From: Alisma plantago-aquatica
Taxonomy: Eukaryota > Streptophyta > Magnoliopsida > Alismatales > Alismataceae
Assembly: GCA_963693085.1 (NCBI GenBank)
Contig: OY856409.1
Coordinates: 521,799,803-521,863,802, forward strand
DNA length: 64,000 nt
Direction: 5' to 3'
The translations under genes were made by a program, and so were the position numbers. Under the pieces are notes generated by a model that saw only the letters and a list, made by a program, of their open reading frames with translations, ran no database searches and was not told where the DNA came from. This document shows, piece by piece, positions 1-11,721 of the stretch. Each line of letters opens with the position of its first letter. The first letter of the stretch is position 1.

Positions 1-1230
1 TGTCTCTCCATAAAGATAATGTCTCCAGATCTTCAAGGCATGAACTACAGCAGCTAGTTCTAGATCATGTGTCAGATAATTCTCCTCGTGTTTCTTAAGT
101 TGTCGAGAAGCAAAAGAAATCACTTGTTTATCCTGCATCAACACACATCCTAGTCCATTCTTAGAAGCATCACAGAAAACTATATATCCTTTTCCTTGCT
201 CAGGTAACACGAGCACATGTGCACTTGTCAACCTTTCCTTCAATACCTGAAAATATTGCTGACACTTGTCACTCCAGGCAAAAGGAACATCCTTCCTGGT
301 CAAGTTAGTCAAGGGTAAAGCTATAGAACTAAAGTTCTTAATGAACCACCTGTAATACCCTGCCAACCCTAAGAAACTACGGATCTCCTTCGGTGTCTTC
401 GGTTGTTCCCATTGCAGGACAGACTCAACCTTTTTAGGGTCAACACGTATACCTGAGGCAGATATTACGTGTCCAAGAAAAGAAACTTCGGGTAACCAGA
501 ACTCACACTTGCTAAACTTAGCATATAACTTGTGTTCTCTTAGCAAAGTTAGAGTCTGACGAAGATGCTGCTCATGCTGTTGAGCATCTCTACTATAGAT
601 TAGGATGTCATCTATGAAGATAACAACACACTAATCGAGAAAAGGTCGGAAGATTCTATTCATGAGTTCCATAAATGCAGTTGGTGCATTTGTTAGTCCA
701 AATGACATAACCGTGAACTCATAGTGACCATACCTTGTTCTAAAGGCAGACTTAGGTATGTCACCATCCTTAATACACAGTTGGTGATATCCTGACCTCA
801 AATCTATCTTTGAGAAGACGGTTGCACCACGCAACTGGTCAAAGAGATCATCAATCCTCAGTAGAGGATACTTATTCTTTATTGTTACTTTATTTAACTA
901 TCTATAATCAATGCACAACCTCATTGACCCATCTTTCTTTTTAACAAAGAGGACTGGAGCACCCCCAAGGCGAAGTACTTGGTCGGATGAAACTCTTCTC
1001 AAGCAATTCTTGCAGTTGTTTCTTGAGTTCTGCCATCTTAGCAGGCGCCATCCTATATGATGTTTGTGCTATAGGTTGCATATTCGGGATTAGATTGATT
1101 TCAAAATCAATCTCTCAAGGCGGTGGTATACCTGGAAGTTCTTCAGGAAATACATCTTCAAATTCCCTGACTATCGGAACTTCAGCAGGGTTAAGACTAT
1201 CCATGGTATTATCTACCACATGGGCCAAGA
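1..1230 (-). pseudogene. Ty3 reverse transcriptase and RNase H (broken pol)
   Basis: This is the polymerase part of the element, which copies RNA into DNA in the virus-like particle. Reading the minus strand from 1230 down, I see the linker before RT, then [17 protein letters not shown], then the stretch [10 protein letters not shown]...[10 protein letters not shown]...[10 protein letters not shown] around 630-834, then the Ty3 active-site version FIDD near 600, then [17 protein letters not shown], and finally the start of RNase H with [14 protein letters not shown] and [19 protein letters not shown] near 1-190. At least two in-frame stops break it, one replacing a residue just after CIDYR and one just before the FIDD block. 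RNase H runs off the left edge. Confidence 0.9.
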
Positions 1231-1243
1231 ATGCATAACATCC

Positions 1244-1582
1244 TTACCTCATCAGCTTCTCAGCAACCATAGTTGATACAAGACAGGTTGGTAGAATCTT
1301 TCTATCTCCTTGAGAGATCCATGTGTCACTATCATCAGCGAACACGACTTGCTTGGACTCGCGATCCAAGACAACCTTATACCTTTCTAACGTATCCATC
1401 CCAAGGATTACATCAAATCCATGCATCTCAAGTGGTATAAGATCCACTTGAATGTGATGTTCGGAAAAGACGAGGATGCAAGGAGAACATTCCTCCCGTA
1501 AAACAGCAGATCCCATCAAAGGAGTTTCTAATAACAAACTATCTGCCATGTGACTTGTAGTCAGGTTGCAGTCAAGAATCAC
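1244..1582 (-). pseudogene. Ty3 aspartic protease segment
   Basis: This 112-residue open stretch lies between gag and RT, where retropepsin belongs. It contains HIQVDLIPLEMHGFDVILGM followed by DTLERYKVVLD and a VVF stretch, the typical C-terminal half of plant Ty3 proteases (the DVILGMDWL-like motif). The N-terminal active-site DTG/DLG part lies in the next segment upstream (about 1590-1660) and is separated by an in-frame stop. Downstream it runs towards RT without a long gap. It is part of a decayed polyprotein, not an independent gene. Confidence 0.8.
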
Positions 1583-1825
1583 TCTTCAAGTGATAAAGGA
1601 GTGTGTAGCACCCAGATCGATTAAAACAGATACCACGCAAGATGTAGACATATCAGAATGAAACAACTCCATCTGACCTACCACAACCCAAGGGTTGATC
1701 ACTGCATCAGGTGGATTCATTGCATAGAATCTCGTCGTTGCCTGTGGTTGATTCGGTACTCGATGACTAGGTGCCGATGATCCAGCTTGGGACGCTTGTC
1801 CACATCCTCTAGCACTACTTATGAA

Positions 1826-2923
1826 CTATCGCCTTTGAGATCCTTGCTGGCTCTGTCTTTGAGGTTGAGTTACACTCACTTCTCTGGCTCTGCAATCTTT
1901 CATCAGATGTCCCATCTTTCCACATATGTAACAGCTTCTGTTCAGTTGTTGTGGTTTGGGTGGTCCTGTAACCGACATAGATGTTGAGCTGTGAGCTCCT
2001 TTTAGTGGTAAGCTTCGTCCTCTACCCCTATTCGACGTCCACTGCATCTGGGTACTGAATCTAGGTGGTGGTGTAGGTACGGAAAACCTCGGTTTCTTAA
2101 AACATTTGGATGAGGATCCTTGGAACTGGGGATACATATTCTTGTTCTTGGTCTGTCTCTTCTCAGACACAAACCTCTCTACCCTTCTAACAGACTCCAT
2201 GAAGGTAGCAAACCTTTCCCTGTTCTCCAGAGCAGACACAGGAGTGGTCAACTCAGCGTTTAACCCCTTCTCAAAATGCTTAATCCTTTCTTCATCTGTG
2301 GTCGCCATGTGCGGAAAGAACCGCAAAAGCTCCATGAACGTAGCCTCGTATTCTCTAATGTTCATTGGTCCCTACATTATCCTCTCAAACTGAGAGATTT
2401 TCTCATCTAGGAATGTCTTAGGGAAGTATCTGTTGATAAATTCTCATCAAAAAACTTCCCATTCGATCTCCACACCTAGCCTTTTTTGTTCCTCCATGGT
2501 CCACCAGTGACCAGCACTCCCTTTGAGAAGATACACAGCATGTCTAACCTTCTCAACTTCTGAGATGTTCAGGATTCTAAAGGCCTTCTCTAGTTTAGTT
2601 AACCACAAGTCAGCATCTGCTGGGTCAGCTGTTCCAACATACTCTATGGCTCCGGCTCAGTGAAGTCATTCAAACATCTTGTTGGATCCTTGCCCTTCTG
2701 GGTGGGTAGGTGCCCTAGGTATAGGCATAGGCATCCTATCAGTCATATGTGTCATGGCAGTCATAAACTGCCCAAACATGGCTTGGACGGAAGGGATCCC
2801 CATGTCAGTTGGATTGAACTGGGGTGGTTCAGGCACATGTTCTTCTCTTTCTGGGTTTCTTGCACCTCCTATGGGTGCAGTGACACTACTCTCAGCAACG
2901 TGTTCCTCGTGTGACCCAGACAT
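1826..2923 (-). pseudogene. Ty3 gag with CCHC zinc knuckle, frame-broken
   Basis: Gag forms the virus-like particle and binds the element RNA. The first ATG on the minus strand is at 2923, about 115 nt from the primer site. The first open stretch runs to 2666, and a second from 2365 to 1826 begins with MNIREYEATFMELLRFFPHM, the usual plant Ty3 gag core, followed by EERIKHFEKGLNAEL. Near its end is a CX2CX4HX4C zinc knuckle, CYICGKMGHLMKDC, at about 1935-1900. The part between 2365 and 2666 contains stops but still reads as gag. The order gag then protease matches a normal polyprotein. Confidence 0.85.
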
Positions 2924-3038
2924 ATTTAGTTTCTCTTCTCGTCCTGATCAGTAGAAGACACTATCAGATATACTGGAAGATACTAGAATAGACTCAACAA
3001 CCCTAGTCCTATGTCTCTGTAGACTCAGCGAACCTAGA

Positions 3039-3050
3039 GCTCTGATGCCA
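3039..3050 (-). other. Primer binding site (tRNA-Met type)
   Basis: On the minus strand the bases read TGGCATCAGAGC, one mismatch from TGGTATCAGAGC, the complement of the 3' end of initiator tRNA-Met. It lies six bases from the LTR end at 3057, so it fixes both the LTR boundary and the minus orientation. Confidence 0.85.
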
Positions 3051-5050
3051 CTTATTTGTGATGGCACGTCTCGGAGAAAACGTTATTAAAATGCGGAAGC
3101 GATTAATTAGCAGCGGAATTACTGAAAATCACTAAAAATTAAAACTTTTCGTAAAGAGATCTACAAACTGTGAAACTCTTTCGGTAAGAAATGAGATAAG
3201 TTATTTACAAACTGATCCATCATTACATCTCTGTAATATCACATCTCGAGGGTTACAAGCATCAACTGCCCTATTAACTGCACGAGGCAAGATACAAAAA
3301 TCTCGAGGCATTACGCCAAAATCTCATACCTATATTAAACATTTACTGACTCCTAGGACCTGAGAGTACAGAGACAACACATAGGACTCTTTCTACAAGA
3401 CTTGACAGACAGTGTCTCCACCTGACGATCACTGCTGTCCTTGATGTTGTTGTTGCTGTTGTTGCTGCTCACCCACTAAAGGGTTCCTTCGTCCTCGGCG
3501 TCTACCTAAAAAGTTGAATCCCACGGGGGTGAGACAATTGAATAATTGTCCCAGCGAGAGTTATAGCTCTCTGCCAGAAGCATTGTTATTGCAAATAATG
3601 GAATAACATTAAGTAGTAGAACTATAAATATTCAACAGCAAATGAAACATTCAATAAGCTAAGTAGAGCAGCATTCTTTAAGCAATCATTTCAATTATAA
3701 CTTGATTGAATGACAAGACATATATCAATAAGGAATATGAAGAACATGTATACTAGTTATTCAACTAGAATATTATAACCAATGAATGTATCATCAATCA
3801 TTGTTTCTCGTAGTTCAACCTAAGCAATTATGCTATACGGTTGATTACATTTTTCAATCATATTTACGCCCTGAGGAGATGAGTTACACCTCTCATACTC
3901 CAACCAACCATTACAAAATCGCAATCGGCACCATACATAGGTCATCAGGAGATCCGGATTCCTATGACCTTGTCATCCTCAGTCAGTGTGAGGAAAAACA
4001 TGCAGGACATCTTGTGTCTCTGCTACAATAGCTTTCCATGATATTCTGGCAACTTCGCTATTAGAGTTACAGTGGCATGTTGTACTCTCTTTGCCATCGA
4101 GGGATTTCTTGTTTATCTCACATCGATGTGGCATTAACAACATCATCGGGAGATTAGTGATACATCATCCCGGCATAAACATATAATGAAGGATTGAGAG
4201 ATTAATTTTACATCTCCCATCAATTCCTTCATTAGGACGTAAGGATATTCGCGTCCATAACCCCCACATACTCAAAAGTATGCTCTCTAGGAGTTCCCTT
4301 AGGAAAATCTATTTCACCATCATTTAACTTCTGACAATGATGGATCTATGGTCAGGGCTCTACATGATATCATTTCTCTTAATTATTTAAGTACATTATA
4401 GCATTCTTTTATCATCAGGAATGTTTTTCAAACATAAACCAATAAGACAATTGCTATAAAGAAAGAGTACTAATTGTATCAAGTTCATTTCACATTTAGT
4501 TAACATTAGGTTATCAATCCCTAACCATCTAATCATTGTGATTCAAGAATATGGGTGTTCAAACCCTTAAATCATCAAACACTTGTTACCAAGTAACATA
4601 TTTCCATCAAGTTATTTAACAGTATGAATCATGATTGTAGCATTGCAGATATTTCTCATGGCTCATACAGCCTATCAATCTCATATGTTACCTCTCACTA
4701 GGAAACATAGCATATCATTACTTTCAAAGCTTATAAAGTGCTTTTCAATGAATATGACATCATAGCTCTTACCTGGCTATGTTCGTCATTTCATAAAGAC
4801 CTACATAATTAATACATTTGATAATAGGCACATTACCTCTATATCAGCACATTGCAAAATAAAGATAATTTTACTATCCAAGGGTTGTACCACTATGCCC
4901 TTACTAGGGTTAGGATTTCCCTTTTTTAATTCAATTAGGGTTAACCAACCCCTTTAGCTTAATTAGAAATAGTGTTTCCTCATCACATAATTCAATCATA
5001 GGGTTTCATGCTTAAAAGCTTAACTCAGAATTAGGATTTACTATTCACAA

Positions 5051-5138
5051 CATCACATTACCCTAGATTAGGGTTTACTATTCACATTACATCACATTAC
5101 CCTAGATTAGGGTTTACTATTCACATTACATCACATTA
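5051..5138. repeat. 39-bp tandem repeat, about 2.3 copies
   Basis: The unit begins CATCACATTACCCTAGATTA and contains the small palindrome CCCTAGATTAGGG. Copies start at 5051 and 5090, and a partial third at 5129. It lies inside the long LTR. Confidence 0.85.
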
Positions 5139-5574
5139 AGATCATATCATCATCATGTATGAAGATTACTCCCATTAATGCCCTCAATTAGGGTTATGAT
5201 TCATTAGCTGTCATAACTAGGGTTTCATGATCTCACTATGAGGGGTCATACCTTAATTAGGTATTCATTCATATTGAAAGTCCATTACTTGATTTATCAT
5301 TCATATAAGAAGACATCTATTTCATCTTTCTATAAGTTGATATATGCATCACCCTTGATTAGGCTAAGTCAATTCAACATTGACATCATGGGTTATGTCA
5401 TTACTATTGTGATCATTAAGGCTTACTCATTCAAAGAGTAGCAATCACTCTATCCCATCAAGGGTACCTTTGTTATAATAACCATTGATTACATCATGTC
5501 TTAATCAACTAATTACTTGGTCCTTTAATCACTTTAGATATCTATGAGCTCTAGATTAATCAACCACTAAACCA

Positions 5575-7015
5575 TCTTGATCACTAAGACATCAAACGAT
5601 CTTGACCTTTTTAAACCTCAAATGGTCTTGCGCACTAAACCCCCAAACGGTCTTGGACAAACCTTGAAACTGTTTGGTGTTGAAGACTATTTGGTCTTGT
5701 TGACTTTTGAAACTGTTTGGTAAAGTGCACACTCAAGACCATTTGCTCAAGATGGGGTGAAGACTGTTTGGTCAAGTTTGACTTTGAAACCGCATGGACA
5801 TAACCGACCTTGAAACTGCATGAGACTAAACGGTTTGGGATCGTTTGATCCCAAACGATCTTGAGACCGTTTGGTCCCAAATGGTCTTGAGACCGTTTGA
5901 ACTCAAATGGTCTTAAGACTGTTTGGACCCAAATGGTCTTGAGACCGTTTGGTCCAAACCACCTCAAAACCGCAAGGACCAAAAAGTGTCTCAACCACCT
6001 CAATTGAGTTAGGCTTTCCAATGTTGAACCCCTCAATCGATCATGCACTTGTTAGCCACTCATCAATTGAGTCAAATAGGTCAACCCTCAACTGAATTGA
6101 CACTCAATTGACCCTCAATTGATCATCAATTAAGGCTTGGATCAATTGGATTAGGGTTTGGAATCGATGACCCTTCAACATACTTCAATGTGAGTCCAAT
6201 TGTTTTGAAATCATTGAACCATCATCCAATTTGATCATGTCCTGACCCCAAACGGTCTTGGAATCATTTGGATGACCTCCAAACGGTCTTGAGACCATTT
6301 GCTCAAGTCAACACCAAAAAATAACTCAACCAATTAAGGTTTGGCTCATTGGATTTGATCACTAGGTCAACAATCAATTGCACCTCAACTAATTACCTTT
6401 AGATTTTCAACCACTTAATCATAGTCAACCCTAGACCTCCAAATGGTCTTGGGTGACCCCCAAACGGTCTTGGGATCATTTTTATATCCTCCAAACGGTC
6501 ATGAGACCATTTTCCTATTATTTCATTCAAAAACCAAGTCATTCAATTAAGGTTTGGATCCTAGGTTTGGTCACCAAATCAGCAATCAATTATTCATCAA
6601 CTTGATATCATTGGACCCTCAATTGGTCAACCCTACTTAACCCTAGACCTCCAAATGGTCTTGGGTGATCACCAAACGGTCTTAAGACCGTTTGGGTGAT
6701 CCCCAGATAGTTTTGAAACCGTTTGGGTCACTCAACCCAAACTTCAACTTAATTAAATTATTGAAATCAACAATTGACCCGATTAGGGTTTTGATGATTG
6801 ATGGGCCTTTGATTGGTGAACCAATTGGAATTAATTGATGATTTTTGGTAGGTGATTAGTCTACATTATTCTCAACAGGCCTCCAAATGGTCAACGCCTG
6901 GTCAACTCTTCCAAATGGTCTTGGATCGTTTGCTTCCATGTGTTCTTGTGAAACTGTTTGCATTCAAACGGTTTGAAACTGTTTGCTAAAGGTTGGGAGA
7001 CCGTTTGCTAAAGTA
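5575..7015. repeat. Dispersed palindromic motif array in the LTR
   Basis: Variants of CAAACGGTCTTG and its complement-like partner GAGACCGTTTG recur roughly every 20-60 bp, very often as back-to-back pairs that would fold into hairpins; the densest stretch is 5820-5960. A second theme in the same area is CAATTGA/TCAATTG. The array produces a long open frame on the minus strand at 5635-6048 that is only repeat translation. Confidence 0.8.
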
Positions 7016-8334
7016 GATTCTTGGATAAACATAGAAATTAACGTCATCATCTTCTACCTCTGTTCAACCAAGAACAGGGGCTGTTCTTCACAAAAAAGAT
7101 AGCAAGAACACACAAATGTGTCTAAAGAAGAAGTATAAGCAACGATTTTAAAAAAGAAGGATGCAAAAGCAAAGCTTAAGGGTTTAGAGTTATAAAACCC
7201 ACCTCTAGGACTGATACAGAGCTCCAATCTTCGTAGCTTTAATGGTGGATGAAGCTCCAGTAGTTGTCCAAGGTCCGTTCTTCAAGTTTTGGATGGAGAA
7301 GATGGCTAGAAAGGAGAATCGTGTGAAGAAAACCAATTACTAACCATTAATTTAGGATTCCCACCATTGATTCGAGGTAGATGATGGCCCAAACTTACCA
7401 AGTCAGTGAGGTCGTCCTTCCTCTGGTTCAGAGATCCTTCTTGGTCGGCCAAAGCAAGGTGATGAGGAAAAGAACTAAGGGAAACGATCCTTTGTGTTGT
7501 TGGAAAAGATACACTTATATATTTTTGGATATTTTCAAGGAAAGTGGAAAGAAGAGGATTATCTCCTTTTATTTCCCAACTACCACCTACTAAAATCATG
7601 CAAAACTCCTCCATTATACACGGTTTTAAAAAAAGAACTAACACCTTAAAGAAAGGTATATTAATATCCACCCTTAATGGATATTACTTAATATATTATT
7701 AGTGTGAGTAGTTTCCACTTCTATCATGATCATTCAAAAGAGGCGCCCTTCTCATTTTCTTTGCTCCACTTGATGCCAAGAAACATGAGAGATCCTCTAG
7801 AGGTATATCTTACATGTTGGACCCTAGGTTTTGGGTAAATTGCACTTTACACCAAAACTATGTTTTAAAGCACAAGGATTGCTCTACAAGCTGTATCTTG
7901 GTACTCAAGCTTGTGAAACTGTACCACTTCATCATATTCATTATTAGGATATCTCAACATCAGAGGAACATCTTAGCATGTGCAATTTGCAAGTTAACCC
8001 CTCTACCTGGGTAATTTGCACTTTTAGTCCATTATTAACAAACAATGTTTCAACATGATTCAAAAAGGACTAAAATTGCAATATAAGTTCCTCAAAAGCT
8101 TTAATTACTTTTCAATAATTACAAGCAAGCATCTAACCAACATATTTAGGCAAAACACCTAGGGTTAGTACATAACCCAGGTCAGGGATGTTACAGTTTC
8201 CATCTACCTTAGACCCTTTATTTGTATAAAGCATGTAGACCCTTATTGGGAAAATTCGATGTACTCTTTATTAAATTGAATATAGTCAAATTTTTTAACT
8301 TCTGCTACTATTCATTGGATTTTTTTTACCATTT

Positions 8335-9540
8335 TAGTAGGGAGGTGGTTTCACTTCTTTACAGATGCTACTCCAGCATTAAGCATCATCAATGACATCC
8401 CCTTCAATGACGCTGATGTTGGAGAACACTACTTGAAAATCACCTCCAAGTCTCCTCTTCCTCGACGGTCGATGGAACTCAATGACTTCATCACCCTTCT
8501 TGATCTCTCCCAACTTTTCAAGGTACAAAAATTGAAGGAAATTCTTATGTCCTTCTTCATTTTTGGTCTACCCAAACCGTAAATGAATTATATACCAACC
8601 TAAATAGAGATTCAAATGCCCTTACTCCTTCACTTCCATGGTTGATGGTTTGTCTTTCCATTTTTCTGAAAATGACATCCTAAAAATGTTAGACATAATG
8701 TTGATGAGTATACAAATTTCCTATATCTAACCATTGGCAATCCCATCTCCAAATTCTCCACTAAAGAAGAAACCATTAATCTTAGTGACATTAAAAAGGC
8801 CATTTTTGTTCATAACACCTCATCACGTGAACATAGGGGAACCTATTATGCTACCTCCTTAACTCTTGAGGCTAGAATAGTGAACCTCATTATTACCCAT
8901 AATATACATCCTAGAGCCAATAAAGTTGGAATTTCCCAATTTTAGATGTGCCTTATCTATGCCATACTTGAAAGTATGCATGTATACTTCATTCGCTTCA
9001 TCCTATCCAACACGTGTGATTTTTTTTGGAAAGTTGTCTTATGCTGATTTTATCTGCCAAATAATCCAAAATTCCCTTGGCAAAACCTTAGAAGACTTAG
9101 GATACAAATGTGATAGATGTCCCCCAAACGTTACCCAAAAAACTATTGATAAAATGGGCATTGACTTTGGTCATAAAAGAGTTAGGAATGAAGGAGAAAC
9201 ATCCACTGAAGCCAATCCTCCATCTCCTACTCTTCCTAGCTATTCTATAGAAAACCTTGCAAATGATGTTTCCTATCTTAAAGGAGACACGTATCAAATT
9301 GGGAGATATCTAGACTACAACTATAATGCAATGACCTACTTAAACCAAATGATGCAAGCCTTAACTCCTAATGTTCTCGACACTTATCCTTATGCACAAT
9401 ATCCCGAGAGCATCTATCCATTCAATCCTTACATCCAATACACTTGAGTTACACCACCACCACAAAATGATCTTACCCATACCCAATATTCACCAATGCA
9501 ACTACAAGACATAGCTGCTCATTTCTGATTTGATCAGGCA
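8335..9540 (+). pseudogene. Putative plant transposon protein (PF20167-like), decayed
   Basis: Several short reading frames in different phases together resemble the uncharacterised protein found in many plant LTR elements. A first block near 8350-8540 reads FFTDATPALSIINDIPFNDA and continues through a GEHYLKI stretch to MELNDFITLLDLSQLFK. A C-terminal block at 8926-9447 has an FRCALSMPYLK...SYADFICQIIQNSLGKTLEDLG pattern, followed by a polar tail rich in Pro, Tyr and Asn. Its function is unknown. Family membership is judged from pattern only. It lies about 600 bp before the polypurine tract, a position used by additional ORFs in some LTR elements. Multiple frameshifts and stops show it is not expressed as a protein. 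Confidence 0.5.
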
Positions 9541-10151
9541 CCTACATTTCTAGAAGCATATGCTCTCAAAGACAGGTGCACTTGACTGGAAAATACTTGT
9601 CAAATATTATGGTGATTCTCCATTCTATGGAAAGATCTTGAAGTTGATGTAATATTAAATTCTTTCAAGTGATATTTCCCTTGTTATCTTATGTCGTGAG
9701 TAGTAAGACCTATGCAATGACTTTATTTTCAATGAAATTGAGCTTGCTTGTGCTCACTTGTTCATGAAAACAAAATCATTGAGAAAAAAATTCGTTTTTG
9801 AATTGTGGCTTTCATTGGACATTGTCACACTTTGTTTTTAAATGTGAGTATTCTACTGAGGGGGACTATTACATTCGGGGGGAGTAAGTTTAAAATGACA
9901 ATATGGCTATCCTTTTGAAATAACAAAGGGGGGGAATAAAATAAAATATTTTCATGAGTTTCATGATCTCTTGGCTTGACATTAATTGTTCCATATTTTA
10001 AGAGATGAATATCATGTTCCATCTCTCTTTCAGAATATTAGCACACATTTTATGAGAACAAGATAATTCATTCATCTCAAGTATATCCTAGGCGTGAAAG
10101 TCATTTAATTTCAACTCTTTTACTTATATTTTAGGAATGTTTGTCATCTTC

Positions 10152-10165
10152 AAAAAGGGGGAGAT
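10152..10165 (+). other. Polypurine tract
   Basis: AAAAAGGGGGAGAT lies directly before the LTR start TGTTGG. This is the usual plus-strand priming site and shows that the LTR at 10166 is a 3' LTR in plus orientation. Confidence 0.8.
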
Positions 10166-11721
10166 TGTTGGCTAAATTGGACATTAGCATACCCTTTGTT
10201 TTGATGATGACAAACATTTATTTCTTGTGGATCTAACATGCTACTTGATTATTTCAGGGTTCAAGGAAATAAGGAGATCATACTAAATGGATAATTGAAT
10301 ATCAATACAAATGGAAGATCAATACACTTAAATCTTTATATTTTCATGATTGTACTCACTGTAAATACTTGTACAAAGATATAATGTACAAGTACTTAGA
10401 TATCATGTAATTAAATCATTAGATCTTCTCTATCTACTCATAACCCTTAGTTAGGATCCCCCTAGAGATTAGAGTCATTATCATGCATTAGAACATACAT
10501 TAATAGGTGGTTCAAATACCTGAAACAGTACCCATCCTGATCGAGGAAATAGTCAACAGAGACACCCTCAGTCAAAGATATTGTCAACCGAGAACCACCT
10601 CAGTCGAACACTTAGATCATTGTTGAAAACTTACATATTTGTTCTCTAAAATGTGTTTCATATGGTCGACCGACTCAATCTAGGTCCAAAGTATATGACC
10701 GTTATACCAAGTAGTTGGGAGTTGGGAGTTAGAAATAGATGTTAGTACATATTTGCATTCAACCCAGGTCGGTCAAAGAAAATCTCAACCGAGACATGGT
10801 CGGTCGACAAACTTGTAGACCATATAGGGTTCTCAATTGTTCATCTAAGCTAGAATAATTTAACTATTACTAGAGAACTACTTTCTACCTAACATCTAGT
10901 TAATCATTAATAACACTCTAGAGACTCCTTAGAATGTCCCTAAACACTTTCAAACCATTCCTATAAATAGGAGAGGCCTTAGGACACCTAAAGCATACAA
11001 GCTACACTTGAGAATCCATTCTAGTGAGCAACAAATTTGAGCAACAATTTCCATCTTGTTCTTTAAGCTCTAAGTTTATGTCCTATAGCCATAGCTTCTT
11101 AGCCACCATCCAAGAAACATCCATCCTAAGTGATTTGAGAGGTCTAACTCTTGATATAGGATCAAAGCGCTATACTCCATTGGTGCACTTCCTTTCTTCC
11201 AATCTCCATGCACATGTTATGCTACTTGTGCTCCTTGGCTACTCTGAGTTGTGGAGGCTTCTTAAAGGAGGTTTATTGGAGCTAATTCTTGGTGGAGAAG
11301 GTTTCTCCAAGATTGCTTAAGATTACTTCAAGAAGGCTGCTTCAAAGGAGGTTGGAGCTACTTCTAGGTGAAGGCTATCTCAAGGTGGTGGAGCTACTTC
11401 AAGGAGGAGAAGGGTTTTCTAAGGGCTTGAGGTTACTTCAAGAAGGTTGATTCAAGGAGATTGAGAATAATTATAGGTGAAGGCTACTTCAAGGAAGGTG
11501 ATTGTATTTTGTTATAACATCCTTCCGAGGTAAATAAAATAAATCACTTTCAGAATCCCAATTGGAGACAATTGGGTAGCAGGCTGAGAACCTTTGATTC
11601 AAAGGTTGGAACCACTCTACATTGAAGTGTCTTCCTTGTTTCCTCCTCCTTCTTTGGTTTGAGTTTTTAATTAATTTTTAAAAGTACCAAAAAGATCTAT
11701 TTACCCCCTCTAGATATTTCA
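10166..11721 (+). repeat. 3' LTR (1556 bp), TGTTGG family
   Basis: It begins TGTTGGCTAAATTGGACATT right after the polypurine tract and ends ...ATATTTCA. Both ends align with the solo LTR at 19488-20896 (TGTTGGATAAATTGG ... ATCTTTCA). The CCTATAAATAGGAG promoter box and several GGTCGAC-containing motifs are shared. The base after it, 11722, is in psaB-derived sequence. Confidence 0.85.
10962..10970 (+). promoter_or_regulatory. LTR TATA box
   Basis: TATAAATAG lies within CCTATAAATAGGAGAGGCC, identical in the solo copy at 20145. Its position in the middle of the LTR fits the U3 promoter. Confidence 0.65.

Larger units (their letters stand above)
1..8195 (-). mobile_element. Ty3-type LTR retrotransposon with 5.1-kb LTR, truncated by the window edge
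   Basis: Read on the minus strand the order is 5' LTR (3057-8195), primer binding site, gag, protease, reverse transcriptase and RNase H, continuing past position 1. This is the Ty3 order, and the tRNA-Met-type primer site agrees. Integrase and the 3' LTR would lie left of the window. The chromovirus (Tekay/Del-like) placement is an inference from gag and protease style only. The LTR interrupts the internal DNA of another LTR element that resumes at 8196, so this insertion is the younger of the two. Several in-frame stops and frame breaks show that the copy is dead. Confidence 0.9.
3057..8195 (-). repeat. 5' LTR (5139 bp) of the Ty3 element
   Basis: The right end read on the minus strand starts TGTAACATCCCTGACCTGGG and the left end finishes in CATCACA, giving TG...CA termini; the left end abuts the primer site. 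The opening matches the opening of the plus-strand solo LTR at 17212 (TGTAAGGACCCTAACCTGGG) and the end matches the solo LTR end at 23932, so both borders are supported twice. No convincing gene is inside. It contains a 39-bp tandem duplication and a long array of palindromic motifs. Over 5 kb is unusually long for an LTR. Confidence 0.85.
8196..11721 (+). mobile_element. LTR retroelement with plant-transposon ORF, 5' part outside the window
   Basis: Internal DNA from 8196 leads into a polypurine tract and a 3' LTR on the plus strand. The left part is cut by the Ty3 LTR at 8195 and would continue beyond the far end of that element. No RT, RNase H or integrase is visible in the retained 2 kb, where they might also have been displaced. 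The right LTR end falls inside plastid-derived psaB sequence, so this element inserted into it. A solo LTR of the same family lies at 19488-20896. Confidence 0.75.

Noticed and set aside
3039..3050. tRNA gene at primer-site sequences
   Set aside because: Only 12-15 bases match tRNA 3' ends; no cloverleaf around them here, at 25593, 48651 or 51687.
5635..6048. 137-codon open frame on the minus strand
   Set aside because: It is the translation of the repeated GGTCTTGAGACCGTTTGG motif inside an LTR, with no domain.
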